DNA of 57,076 nt from an uncultured Dorea sp. (GTDB taxonomy: Bacteria; Bacillota; Clostridia; Lachnospirales; Lachnospiraceae): assembly GCA_910584615.1 (NCBI GenBank), contig CAJUAM010000022.1, positions 1 through 57,076 on the forward strand, written 5' to 3'. Both the position numbers and the translations under genes were made by a program. This document shows positions 8,222 to 15,173 of the stretch, piece by piece; within the stretch, counting starts at the first letter, position 1, and every line of letters starts with the position of its first letter. Under the pieces are notes generated by a model, which was given only the letters and a program-made list of their open reading frames with translations, was not told where the DNA came from and made no database searches.

Positions 8222-8263
8222 TTTTTAAAATAGCCGGACCGCATGATCTACGGTTCGGCTATA
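8222..8263 (-). terminator. terminator of folT-marR
   Basis: ATAGCCGAACCG ... CGGTCCGGCTAT, a 12-bp stem with one G-U pair, is followed by TTTTAAAAAT on the minus strand. The marR stop codon lies inside the hairpin. Confidence 0.75.
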
Positions 8264-8679
8264 TTATATAACACTCTGTTCAGCATTTTATAAAGTGCCT
8301 CGGTCTCCTTTTTTGTCATACCAAGACTCAGCATCTTATCGAGCTTCTTTCTCTCTGTCTCCATGCGTCTTTGTATATCATAAGCTTTTTCTGTCAGGTA
8401 GATATTCTTGCAGCGCTTATCCTTCCCGCTGGGAACAGATAAGATGAACCCTTTCTCATCCAGTCTCTTTAAAAGTCCTGTAACTGTGGGATTTTTAAGG
8501 TTTAGTGCCCGCTCGATATCCCTCTGGGTCACCTCGTCCTTACTGCTCTGCAAAAGAAAATCCAGTACCTCACACTGTGACGACGTGATCCCAAGTCTCT
8601 TAAGCCTGTGATTAAACTCCTTTTCATAGACATTGTTGATCTGCTTGAACAAAAATCCTATGGTCTTTCTCTCCCGCAT
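8248..8679 (-). CDS. MarR-family transcriptional regulator
   Basis: A 143-residue winged-helix regulator. The helix-turn-helix is around residues 50-75 (EVTQRDIERALNLKNPTVTGLLKRL), followed by the wing (GFILSVPSGKDKRCKNIYLT), with dimerisation helices at both ends. MarR proteins are usually dimeric repressors whose ligands are small molecules. It starts 20 bp downstream of folT (AAGGA 8 nt before the ATG), so it should be co-transcribed with folT under the THF riboswitch. Its targets are unknown; no MarR-type dyad is obvious at folT itself. Confidence 0.85.
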   Translation of the reverse strand: MRERKTIGFLFKQINNVYEKEFNHRLKRLGITSSQCEVLDFLLQSSKDEVTQRDIERALNLKNPTVTGLLKRLDEKGFILSVPSGKDKRCKNIYLTEKAYDIQRRMETERKKLDKMLSLGMTKKETEALYKMLNRVLYNIAEP

Positions 8680-8699
8680 GGAATCGTTCCTTTCTGTCT

Positions 8700-9263
8700 C
8701 TAAGATACTCTCATTCCGCGCATCATCGCAAATATATTTGCTTTTGTAAGCACCTTCGCCACCGTGTAAAACAGCACGACTTCAATCGGCATCATTACTG
8801 CCTGCTTTAGTATTCTTGCCGGGAGTAAGACAAGAAAAGCATCTCCGTAAAGGAGCGTCAGCCAGTACGTATTGAGAAAGATATTGACAGACACCGTTAC
8901 AAGTAAATTGGCCAGTATGACTCTTTTCACAGTCAATGGTTTCTTATACAGAACCAGTCCGTAGATGATACCTCCGCAAATGCCGCTGATGGTAAATCCC
9001 GGAAAAAACGGTCCTGTCGGATTCACAAGATACTTCAAAAGATCTGCCAGACCTCCCATGATACCTCCAACAGCAGGTCCGAACAGCATACCTGTCATCT
9101 CATTTACGATATACGCAAATCCGATCTTAATGTAGTCCGTAAGCTGCAGGGTGTAAAAACCCAGCACAACCGCGATTGCCAGCAGCATAGACGCAACCGC
9201 AAGAGTTCTTAAGTCTCTCAGTTCATGAATAGAATCAGCAAACAATGCTTTTAATCCTTTCAT
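8700..9263 (-). CDS. folT: ECF transporter S component, folate-specific (FolT family)
   Basis: A 187-residue membrane protein with about six hydrophobic segments, typical of energy-coupling-factor substrate-binding (S) subunits. The stretch IGFAYIVNEMTGMLFGPAVGG followed by a GGLADLLKYLVNPTGPFFPGFT-type loop is the folate-family signature. It would capture folate or a reduced folate and deliver it to a shared ECF module (EcfA/A'/T), none of which is encoded here, as expected for group II ECF systems. The THF riboswitch directly upstream supports the substrate call. AAAGGAGGTG lies before the ATG. Confidence 0.9.
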   Translation of the reverse strand: MKGLKALFADSIHELRDLRTLAVASMLLAIAVVLGFYTLQLTDYIKIGFAYIVNEMTGMLFGPAVGGIMGGLADLLKYLVNPTGPFFPGFTISGICGGIIYGLVLYKKPLTVKRVILANLLVTVSVNIFLNTYWLTLLYGDAFLVLLPARILKQAVMMPIEVVLFYTVAKVLTKANIFAMMRGMRVS

Positions 9264-9334
9264 AAAAAAACACCTCCTTTGCAGTAGTCCTTAAAGCTAC
9301 GCATAAGCAGGTATTCTTTATCTGTTTATGTGTA

Positions 9335-9430
9335 GCAGCGGGATGCGGAATGTATACCGCGGGATACTCCCTTCGTCCGGCTGGCAACTCCCCGTCCATC
9401 CGGCACTTAACGCACACATTCCTACTCTGC
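9335..9430 (-). promoter_or_regulatory. THF riboswitch (folT leader)
   Basis: The minus-strand RNA contains the conserved blocks of the tetrahydrofolate aptamer in order: AGAGTAG, GCGTTAAGTGCCG, GGACGAAGGGA, CCGCGGTATACATTCC and GCATCCCGCTGC, whose ends pair (P1). It lies about 70 nt before folT. Downstream, a strong hairpin (GCTACACATAA...TTATGCGTAGC) and a competing GTAG/CTAC pairing could form the expression platform. There is no U-run after the hairpin, which favours translational control of the AAAGGAGG site. Binding of THF should lower expression of folT and marR. Confidence 0.9.
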
Positions 9431-9482
9431 TTCTTCTTTATTATTTTTTACAAAAGAATGATAGCATACATTTTCTGAAAGG

Positions 9483-10919
9483 TCAATTACAATCATGAAT
9501 ATCACTTTTAAGTCTGACATCCATAGCCTTAAGTTCCTTTATGGCATATCCGACAGCAACCACCGCTGCCGCCCCGTCCGCAATAGGCCCAGCATACATA
9601 ATACCGTCAATTCCCATAAAGACCGGAAAAATAAGTATCAGCGGCAGCAGGAATATCACCTGTCTTGTCAGGGACACTACAATACCAAGCTTCGCCTTTC
9701 CGATAGAGGTGAAAAATCCCGAACACATAGGCTGTATCCCATTTATAAATGTCAGCAGCATAAATATTTTAAAATACCTTTCCGCAAACTGGAAATATTC
9801 TTCTGTCCCTGTCCCGAATATACTCACGATCTGTCTTGGGAAGATCTGGAAACACAGAAAAAAGATGATTCCTACAGTCAATGATATCTGAAATGCTCTT
9901 TTAAATGCCTCTTTCACCCTGCCATAATTCTCAGCTCCATAATTAAATCCCCACAAAGGCTGACATCCCTGGGATGTTCCTATGCATATGGACATAAACA
10001 TCATATTCACCTTTGAGATCACTCCCACACAAGCAAGAGGTATATCTGTTCCATATATGGACGCCGCGCCATAACGGCGCAATATATTGTTCATCGTGAT
10101 CTGGACTGCCGCCATTGCGATCTGATTGACACAGGCCGCCATCCCAAGGGATACGATCGCCCTTAGATACTCCGGTTTTGGCTTTAGCATCTTCGCTTCA
10201 AGATCCAGATGCTTAAACTTTGAAAAATATACGATTACCAAAATTCCTGAAATAACCTGTCCTATTACAGTTGCCCACGCCGCCCCCTTAATCCCCCAAC
10301 GGAACACAAAGATAAATACCGGATCCAGAATCGTATTGATGATGGCTCCTGTCAGCACACATCCCATAGAATATGTAGGACTTCTGTCTGCACGGATCAG
10401 ATGGCTGCCTCCGGTCGTAAGCACTAAAAAAGGAATCCCGTATGCCGTGATCCCAAGATAATCCTGTGCATAGGGCAGAATATCAGGAGTCACACCGAAT
10501 ATATCCAGTAAGGGATTTAAAAAGACTAATACGACTATAGTGATTATCGTTCCACAGATCGCGAGCATAGAAAGTCCAGTCCCCAAAATCCTATTTGCCC
10601 TGTCCTGATTTTTTGCCCCTGATTCCAGATTAAAGTTGGACGCACTGCCGATTCCGAGCAAAAGAGCTGTAGCCGTACAGATAATGGACACTGGAAACGC
10701 TATATTAGTCGCTGCATTTCCAAGCATCCCCACCCCCTGTCCGATAAATATCTGGTCTACAATATTATAGAGGGAGCTTACCATCATACTGATAATCGCC
10801 GGTATGGCAAACTTGGCAATGAGCTTTTCTACTTTTTCATATGCCAGAGGATTGCCGTCTGTTCCTGCCAAATGCCCTGTTTTATGCTCTGTTTCCTGTC
10901 TGTTCTTCATATCTTCCAT
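9483..10919 (-). CDS. MATE-family efflux transporter
   Basis: A 478-residue polytopic membrane protein with about twelve hydrophobic helices in two homologous halves. The N-terminal half opens with KFAIPAIISMMVSSLYNIVDQIFIGQG, the family hallmark, and the second half repeats the pattern (VNQIAMAAVQITMNN...). MATE pumps exchange Na+ or H+ for cationic drugs or dyes; the substrate here is unknown. It resembles the MepA-like branch common in Clostridia. GAGGG lies 8 nt before the ATG at 10919. A single-gene unit. Confidence 0.9.
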   Translation of the reverse strand: MEDMKNRQETEHKTGHLAGTDGNPLAYEKVEKLIAKFAIPAIISMMVSSLYNIVDQIFIGQGVGMLGNAATNIAFPVSIICTATALLLGIGSASNFNLESGAKNQDRANRILGTGLSMLAICGTIITIVVLVFLNPLLDIFGVTPDILPYAQDYLGITAYGIPFLVLTTGGSHLIRADRSPTYSMGCVLTGAIINTILDPVFIFVFRWGIKGAAWATVIGQVISGILVIVYFSKFKHLDLEAKMLKPKPEYLRAIVSLGMAACVNQIAMAAVQITMNNILRRYGAASIYGTDIPLACVGVISKVNMMFMSICIGTSQGCQPLWGFNYGAENYGRVKEAFKRAFQISLTVGIIFFLCFQIFPRQIVSIFGTGTEEYFQFAERYFKIFMLLTFINGIQPMCSGFFTSIGKAKLGIVVSLTRQVIFLLPLILIFPVFMGIDGIMYAGPIADGAAAVVAVGYAIKELKAMDVRLKSDIHDCN

Positions 10920-11004
10920 TTTTACAACCCTCTTTACCGTTCCGATATTTTTTACACGCTTCCAATATATACGTCTGGTATCAACTGTTTTTCTTCATGT
11001 ATTT

Positions 11005-11037
11005 AAAAAGACTTTCCGATTACTCGAAAAGTCTTTT
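11005..11037. terminator. terminator after tRNA-Gly
   Basis: A perfect 10-bp inverted repeat (AAAAGACTTT / AAAGTCTTTT) with extra inner pairing lies 7 bp past the tRNA 3' end. The T-rich tail is on both strands. Confidence 0.8.
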
Positions 11038-11043
11038 CTGCAG

Positions 11044-11116
11044 AGCGACAGACGGGGTTCGAACCCGCGACCCCGACCTTGGCAAGGTCGTACTCTACCA
11101 ACTGAGCCACTGTCGC
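11044..11116 (-). tRNA. tRNA-Gly (GCC anticodon)
   Basis: A 73-nt cloverleaf: acceptor stem GCGACAG/CTGTCGC, D arm GCTCAGTTGGTAGAGT, anticodon stem CGACC/GGTCG around TTGCCAA (anticodon GCC), and T arm with GGTTCGAACCC. The discriminator base is T, as usual for bacterial glycine tRNAs. The CCA end is not encoded; the next bases are CTG. Confidence 0.97.
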
Positions 11117-11231
11117 ATTCCTTATTTGTGTTCCTCAGAACAATAATTACTATACTACACAGTTTCTCATTTGTCAATAGGTTTTTTTCAAAAACTTGCC
11201 AATTTTTTTCATCAGGAAATTTGTTGGTATT

Positions 11232-12185
11232 TTAGCGCTCTCCTGAAGTGAATTCATTGATGATAGGCGCAATCTGCGCCATCATATTATCAATGTCCTC
11301 AAACATGGCACTTTTTGTTGTTCCTAAGCTTCCTGCCTGCCCGATATGCTTTATGACCTCCTGGTAACGTTCCTTTATCTGGTCAAAGAATCCGCACAGC
11401 TGATCCAGAGCTACCTTCGAATCATCGATCACGCCAGATATTTCAGCATGTACTGATGATGCGCCTTCTGCTGACTGAGTGATCTCATCAAACATATCAT
11501 AAGTCTCTTTCACTTTACCTATACTCTCTCCCAATGCCTTCTGAGAAGTCACAATACTGTTGTTGAGCTGGTCTGCACCGTGCTCTACCTCATTAACACC
11601 AGAATCCACTTCTTCAGTCAGATTCTTGATCTCATCCGCCAGTTTCTTCACCTCTACCGCTACTACTGCAAAGCCTTTTCCCTGTTCTCCGGCACGAGCC
11701 GCCTCGACAGACGCATTCAGCGCAAGGATATTCGTCTGCTCCGCAATCTTAATGATCTTACTTGTACATCTTTTGATCTTCTCCACAGCCTCCTGCAGAG
11801 ACTCAAAAGTGCTCTCCATCTCGCCAAAGTAAGCCTCCACCTGCTGTGAGCTGGTCTTAAGTTCCTCGACTCCGTCCTGAGCACGGTCTACTGATTTGGA
11901 GATCGTCTCTTTCACCGTCACAAATTCCCCTGACACCTGCTCAATACCTGCAAAATGGCTTCCAAAATTCTCAAGCTGTCCATGAAAACTCTCTGCCTCA
12001 TTGATCACACCGCTAAAAGAGCTTTCAATCATGCTCAGTTCCCTTAAAGAGTTTACCTCTTTTTGTACAAGCTCCGTATGATAATCCTTCAGGCTGTCCA
12101 TCACATGTAATACCGGGGACAGGCTTTTTTCTCCCTTAAGCTTTTCTGTTGTTACTTCCTGCTTATCTTTATTCCAAAACGACAT
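11232..12185 (-). CDS. soluble methyl-accepting chemotaxis-like protein
   Basis: A 317-residue cytoplasmic chemoreceptor. It has no membrane segment and no recognisable ligand-binding domain. The C-terminal half is a long coiled coil with the MCP signalling hairpin (EQTNILALNASVEAARAGEQGKGFAVVAVEV, near residues 160-190). The N-terminal third is also helical. The ATG at 12185 has AGGTGG 7 nt upstream and lies 13 nt after the stop of the FIST-domain gene, so the two form an operon and probably a sensor/signaller pair. No cheA, cheW or flagellar genes are in the window. It could act through distant Che proteins or in a non-motility pathway. Confidence 0.85.
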   Translation of the reverse strand: MSFWNKDKQEVTTEKLKGEKSLSPVLHVMDSLKDYHTELVQKEVNSLRELSMIESSFSGVINEAESFHGQLENFGSHFAGIEQVSGEFVTVKETISKSVDRAQDGVEELKTSSQQVEAYFGEMESTFESLQEAVEKIKRCTSKIIKIAEQTNILALNASVEAARAGEQGKGFAVVAVEVKKLADEIKNLTEEVDSGVNEVEHGADQLNNSIVTSQKALGESIGKVKETYDMFDEITQSAEGASSVHAEISGVIDDSKVALDQLCGFFDQIKERYQEVIKHIGQAGSLGTTKSAMFEDIDNMMAQIAPIINEFTSGER

Positions 12186-12198
12186 ATTCCTACCACCT

Positions 12199-13257
12199 TT
12201 ACTCAAATACTACGCAAGTCATAGACTGATTTACAAATCGGTTATTATAATGCTCTCCGTATCCGACAAGTCCCGCATGGTTCCCCAATGCGCTCATGTC
12301 ATTTAAATACTCCTGCATATAATTATTCTGTGTAAATAAAAGATACCTAAACAGGCAGTTTACAGAAAACACTGCTGAAATTCTCGGAAAATCATTATGT
12401 ATCTGCTGGATCGTCTGTCTTACCACGGCTTTGTAATCTCCAAGTTCAAGCAAGACAAGTACATCCGAATCGTTAACCTGTCTGAAACAAGCCAGTGCAT
12501 CACCCTCCACCTCTTTTATAGATATAATACAGGTGTCTTCTCCGTTAAGCTTTCCAAAAGGATTCTTGAAAGTCTGTGTCGTGATATCCTTCTCAGACAC
12601 TTTCAGAATATCCTGATATACCTGCCTGGCCGGACGGTCATTCAACGCGCCGATGATATATTTCGCCTTATCTGTTTTTGAAGCGATAAACTGGTAATCT
12701 TCTTTTTGATGGTAAATATTCTCCTTATATGCCTTTACTCTGCCGCCCAGATTTTTAATCAAGCCATAAGCGACTGCATCTTCATACACCTTCCCGTTCG
12801 CAGACACCTTTCCGGCATCTCCCGTTCCGCCTACAAGAGAAATCCTTTTATGCTTCAGCACTGTATTGATCGTAGTCAGTACACACGCATCATTACCTGT
12901 GCAAAAATCAATACATATAGTATCGTTTTGTGATCCATTGACCGCCTTCATATCCTGCTTCAGCCGCCCGATGTATTTTACCGGCATAACAGAGACTTGC
13001 TCTAATATATTCGCCGCCGCCTTAACTCCGTTTAAAAAGGCGATCACTCCTACTCCGTCCTCTACTACTTTTGTGTCATAGCTCATACCGATACAACCGA
13101 TACTCGGCACTCCCGGGAAGATTTTTTCTAATTCCTTTACATGCGCTTCAAACTGCTTTTTATTAGAAAGCAGCATAATAAACTGCGGTTTGTCCAGTCC
13201 GCGGACTGCTTCCCGCAATTCTCCACGCTGACTCATTCCAAAAAATTGTTTCATCAT
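12199..13257 (-). CDS. FIST N/C domain sensory protein
   Basis: A 352-residue soluble protein with the FIST architecture. The N-terminal domain (about 1-200) has the GCIGMSYDT and SLVGGTGDAG segments; the C-terminal FIST_C domain (about 210-340) ends with HAGLVGYGEHYNNRFVNQSMTCVVF. FIST domains are proposed small-ligand sensors coupled to signalling outputs. Here the output partner is the chemoreceptor encoded 13 bp downstream. Tandem ATGs at 13257 and 13254 both fit the AGAGAGG site. The ligand is unknown. Confidence 0.82.
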   Translation of the reverse strand: MMKQFFGMSQRGELREAVRGLDKPQFIMLLSNKKQFEAHVKELEKIFPGVPSIGCIGMSYDTKVVEDGVGVIAFLNGVKAAANILEQVSVMPVKYIGRLKQDMKAVNGSQNDTICIDFCTGNDACVLTTINTVLKHKRISLVGGTGDAGKVSANGKVYEDAVAYGLIKNLGGRVKAYKENIYHQKEDYQFIASKTDKAKYIIGALNDRPARQVYQDILKVSEKDITTQTFKNPFGKLNGEDTCIISIKEVEGDALACFRQVNDSDVLVLLELGDYKAVVRQTIQQIHNDFPRISAVFSVNCLFRYLLFTQNNYMQEYLNDMSALGNHAGLVGYGEHYNNRFVNQSMTCVVFE

Positions 13258-13394
13258 GGAACCTCTCTCTCTTTATTATTTCCACAAACATCAAAAAGCA
13301 TCTCCATAACAGAATGCTATAAACCAAATATATTATATGCCATATGTGCATATAACGTCAATTACAAATTAGCAGTTTCAAAATATAAGCAACA

Positions 13395-13435
13395 GTAAAG
13401 ACGGGTATCAATTTTTCATCAATACCCGCCTTTAC
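13395..13435 (-). terminator. terminator-like hairpin ending the 13.4-13.7 kb unit
   Basis: An inverted repeat GTAAAGGCGGGTATT ... ATACCCGTCTTTAC with about 14 pairs and a 12-nt AT-rich loop. It lies 9 bp after the stop of the small broken gene. No continuous U-run follows, so efficiency as a terminator is uncertain. Confidence 0.5.
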
Positions 13436-13444
13436 ACTGATTTT

Positions 13445-13563
13445 TCAATCATTCTTTTTTACCTCTTTCGTCTCCGGCACAAGTTCTTCATAGCTGTTAA
13501 AGCACTTACCCGATTTTTGTTTTGAAAAATTTAAGCTTTTGGTGGTTCATACCTGCCTTTCAT
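13445..13563 (-). pseudogene. small orphan gene, apparently frameshifted
   Basis: This is the only coding-like sequence in the gap from 13258 to 13840. An ATG at 13563 with AGGA six nt upstream opens MKGRYEPPKA and then hits a stop at 13531. A second frame, shifted by one base, runs on without a start codon to a stop at 13445-13447 and encodes a plausible charged tail (NFSKQKSGKCFNSYEELVP, then ETKEVKKND). Joined across the AAAAG or TTTTT runs they would give a peptide of about 39 residues with one Cys. It has its own promoter, a structured leader and a hairpin end. Either a decayed gene, a real 10-residue peptide, or a frameshifting gene. Confidence 0.35.
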
Positions 13564-13690
13564 AAATTTTCCTGATCCTGATATGCCGCATCTGTTCTCA
13601 GGAATACCTTTTCAACACCTGTGTTGATAAAAATAACAACTTCTTACTTACAGCTCGCGTCTGTCTTGCAAGACGTTTTTGTTATTTGTT
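13564..13690 (-). other. structured untranslated leader in the 13.4-13.7 kb unit
   Basis: Between the promoter and the ATG at 13563 the minus strand has three nested or adjacent pairings: AAATAACAA with TTGTTATTT, the palindrome GTCTTGCAAGAC inside it, and the perfect hairpin TCAACAC-AG-GTGTTGA. It matches no riboswitch class that I recognise. Confidence 0.35.
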
Positions 13691-13696
13691 GAATAT

Positions 13697-13725
13697 AAAT
13701 TACCACACAATCATAGAATTGTCAA
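13697..13725 (-). promoter_or_regulatory. sigma-A-type promoter of the orphan unit
   Basis: Perfect -35 TTGACA (13720-13725), 17-bp spacer, -10 TAATTT (13697-13702), set in very AT-rich DNA. It points toward the small broken gene. Confidence 0.6.
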
Positions 13726-13807
13726 TATATTTTTCGAAATTTTTTATATTTTTCTTTTATTTTTTTATCGTCCCAAAATATTCAGTTTTATTTTTTTAAT
13801 AAGAACG

Positions 13808-13836
13808 TAAAAAGAGGAGCCTCATCAGCTCCTCTT
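13808..13836 (-). terminator. terminator of the repeat-protein gene
   Basis: AAGAGGAGC-TGATGAG-GCTCCTCTT followed by TTT on the minus strand, five bp after the stop codon. Confidence 0.85.
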
Positions 13837-13840
13837 AACT

Positions 13841-14260
13841 CTATCTTTTTTGTATCCATGCCTGGGCTCTTTGTTCTATCTGTCTCGCTTTTTTCTCCTG
13901 TTCCTCAGTGATCTGCTTTCCTCTGCTGCGCTGTTCATTGCCAAGCTTCTCTGTCTTCTTTTGTTCCGCTTTTTCCATCGGTCTGATTCTTTCCTGTTCC
14001 CGTTTTGCCGCCTGTCTTGCCGCCTCTTCCTGCTCTTTAGTGATACGCCTTCCTCTTTCACGTTGTTTGCTGCCAAGCTGTGCCGCTCTTTCATGCTCAA
14101 TGGCCTCACGTTGTCTTAGCTCTGCCTGCCGCGCCGGCTGGCTGCCTTTTTTCGCTTCTGCTCCGTCTTCTTTGGCAGCCACTCCCTGTATGCACATAAG
14201 CATCGGGATACCCATACACAGCAGCATCTTTACAGTGAATCTAAAAAACCTTTTTCTCAT
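13841..14260 (-). CDS. small secreted, highly charged repeat protein
   Basis: A 139-residue protein of unknown function. Residues 1-30 form a Sec-type signal peptide (MRKRFF..., hydrophobic core, then GVAAKED). The mature part is almost entirely Lys/Arg/Glu/Gln/Ala and predicted helical. It contains two copies of a unit of about 40-45 residues built on LG-x-x-QR-x-RG-x-x-IT-x-EQE-x-x-ARQ (about residues 61-85 and 104-127). The start overlaps the GNAT stop by 4 bp (ATGA), so it is translationally coupled. The composition suggests an extracellular or wall-associated coiled coil, perhaps nucleic-acid or teichoic-acid binding, but nothing proves this. Confidence 0.65.
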   Translation of the reverse strand: MRKRFFRFTVKMLLCMGIPMLMCIQGVAAKEDGAEAKKGSQPARQAELRQREAIEHERAAQLGSKQRERGRRITKEQEEAARQAAKREQERIRPMEKAEQKKTEKLGNEQRSRGKQITEEQEKKARQIEQRAQAWIQKR

Positions 14261-14766
14261 ATCATCATTCCCATAACATACAGATCATAATATGTTCCAT
14301 CCAGCAAAGTTGAATTTCTCCGGCAGCCTTCTATCATAAATCCAAATTTCATATACAGCTCCACCGCCTTTACATTATCCGCGCGGGTATCCAGACTGAT
14401 CCTTGTTGTAACCCCATTTCCTTTTGCCCAATCGATCAGCTGCCTGATCAGCTCCGTACCGATACCCTGCCCCTGATATTTCTTGGCAACTACGATGCCC
14501 AGCTCACCGTCATGCCTTGCCTTGATCTTCGAGGAGGAATGGATCGTTGCAATCCCTGCTATTTCCTCTTTGTCCATGGCAAGCAGCATAATACTTGCTT
14601 TTTTATCCTTCAGCGAACAGATCTCCTCTCTCTGCTCTTTGACACTCATAGGATATTCATCTTTTTCAAAGCTTAAGTAACTCGTCTCCCCACCTACATA
14701 GTTATAAAAATCAACTATTTTTTCTGCGTCACTTTCCTGTGCTCTGCGATATACGATCTCTGCCAT
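14257..14766 (-). CDS. GNAT-family N-acetyltransferase
   Basis: About 169 residues with the GNAT fold. Acetyl-CoA motif A is GELGIVVAKKYQGQGIGTELI (about 85-105, Q/R-x-x-G-x-G/A), and the DTRADNVKAVELYMKFGFMIEG motif B lies near 130-150. It resembles the RimI/RimL-like enzymes that acetylate small molecules or protein N-termini; the substrate is unknown. GAGAGG lies 8 nt before the ATG at 14766, so the longer frame from 14811 is rejected. It is followed by the repeat protein with a 4-bp overlap. Confidence 0.85.
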   Translation of the reverse strand: MAEIVYRRAQESDAEKIVDFYNYVGGETSYLSFEKDEYPMSVKEQREEICSLKDKKASIMLLAMDKEEIAGIATIHSSSKIKARHDGELGIVVAKKYQGQGIGTELIRQLIDWAKGNGVTTRISLDTRADNVKAVELYMKFGFMIEGCRRNSTLLDGTYYDLYVMGMMI

Positions 14767-14791
14767 AATCTTAACCTCTCTTTTCTCATTT

Positions 14792-15072
14792 TTAAATAGC
14801 TGCGGCGTCAAACTTTACATTTTCTTTCAGCCACACTGCCACACCATCCTGATCATTGTTTCCGATGATTCCATCTGCCATATCCTCAAGTTCCCCTATG
14901 GCATTTTCCACTGCATAGCACTCATCGGATATCCGAAACATAGGAATGTCGTTGACTGCATCGCCAAATGAAACAATTTTGTCACAGTTCCACAATTCTT
15001 TTAATTTCAGAATCGCATTGGCCTTTGTCGCTTTCGTGTCCCGTCCGGATCCGATACATATAATGTTTTCAT
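14792..15072 (-). pseudogene. Cof-type HAD phosphatase with large internal deletion
   Basis: The ATG at 15072 begins MKTLYVSDPDGT, the normal N-terminus and DxD motif I of Cof/YkrA-type HAD hydrolases (one Leu changed to Pro). The frame then breaks. From about 15050 another frame gives only the family's C-terminal end: KATKANAILKLKELW, the motif IV region FGDAVNDIPMF, then YAVENA and the normal tail. The cap domain and middle of the enzyme (roughly 150 residues) are missing, so this is a deletion plus frameshift remnant. A shorter product from inside the C-terminal part would lack the catalytic Asp. Confidence 0.8.
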
Positions 15073-15173
15073 ACCACCAGCTTCTTTCTGTTTCTATAAA
15101 TAAATATTACTATCCCTGCCCCATATTATCAACCTATTTTTCTCCTGAACATAACAAAACAGCAAAATCGACA

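Noticed and set aside
13841..14260. Treating the charged repeat protein as a translated non-coding artefact
   Set aside because: A clear signal peptide, translational coupling to the upstream gene and its own terminator support a real gene.
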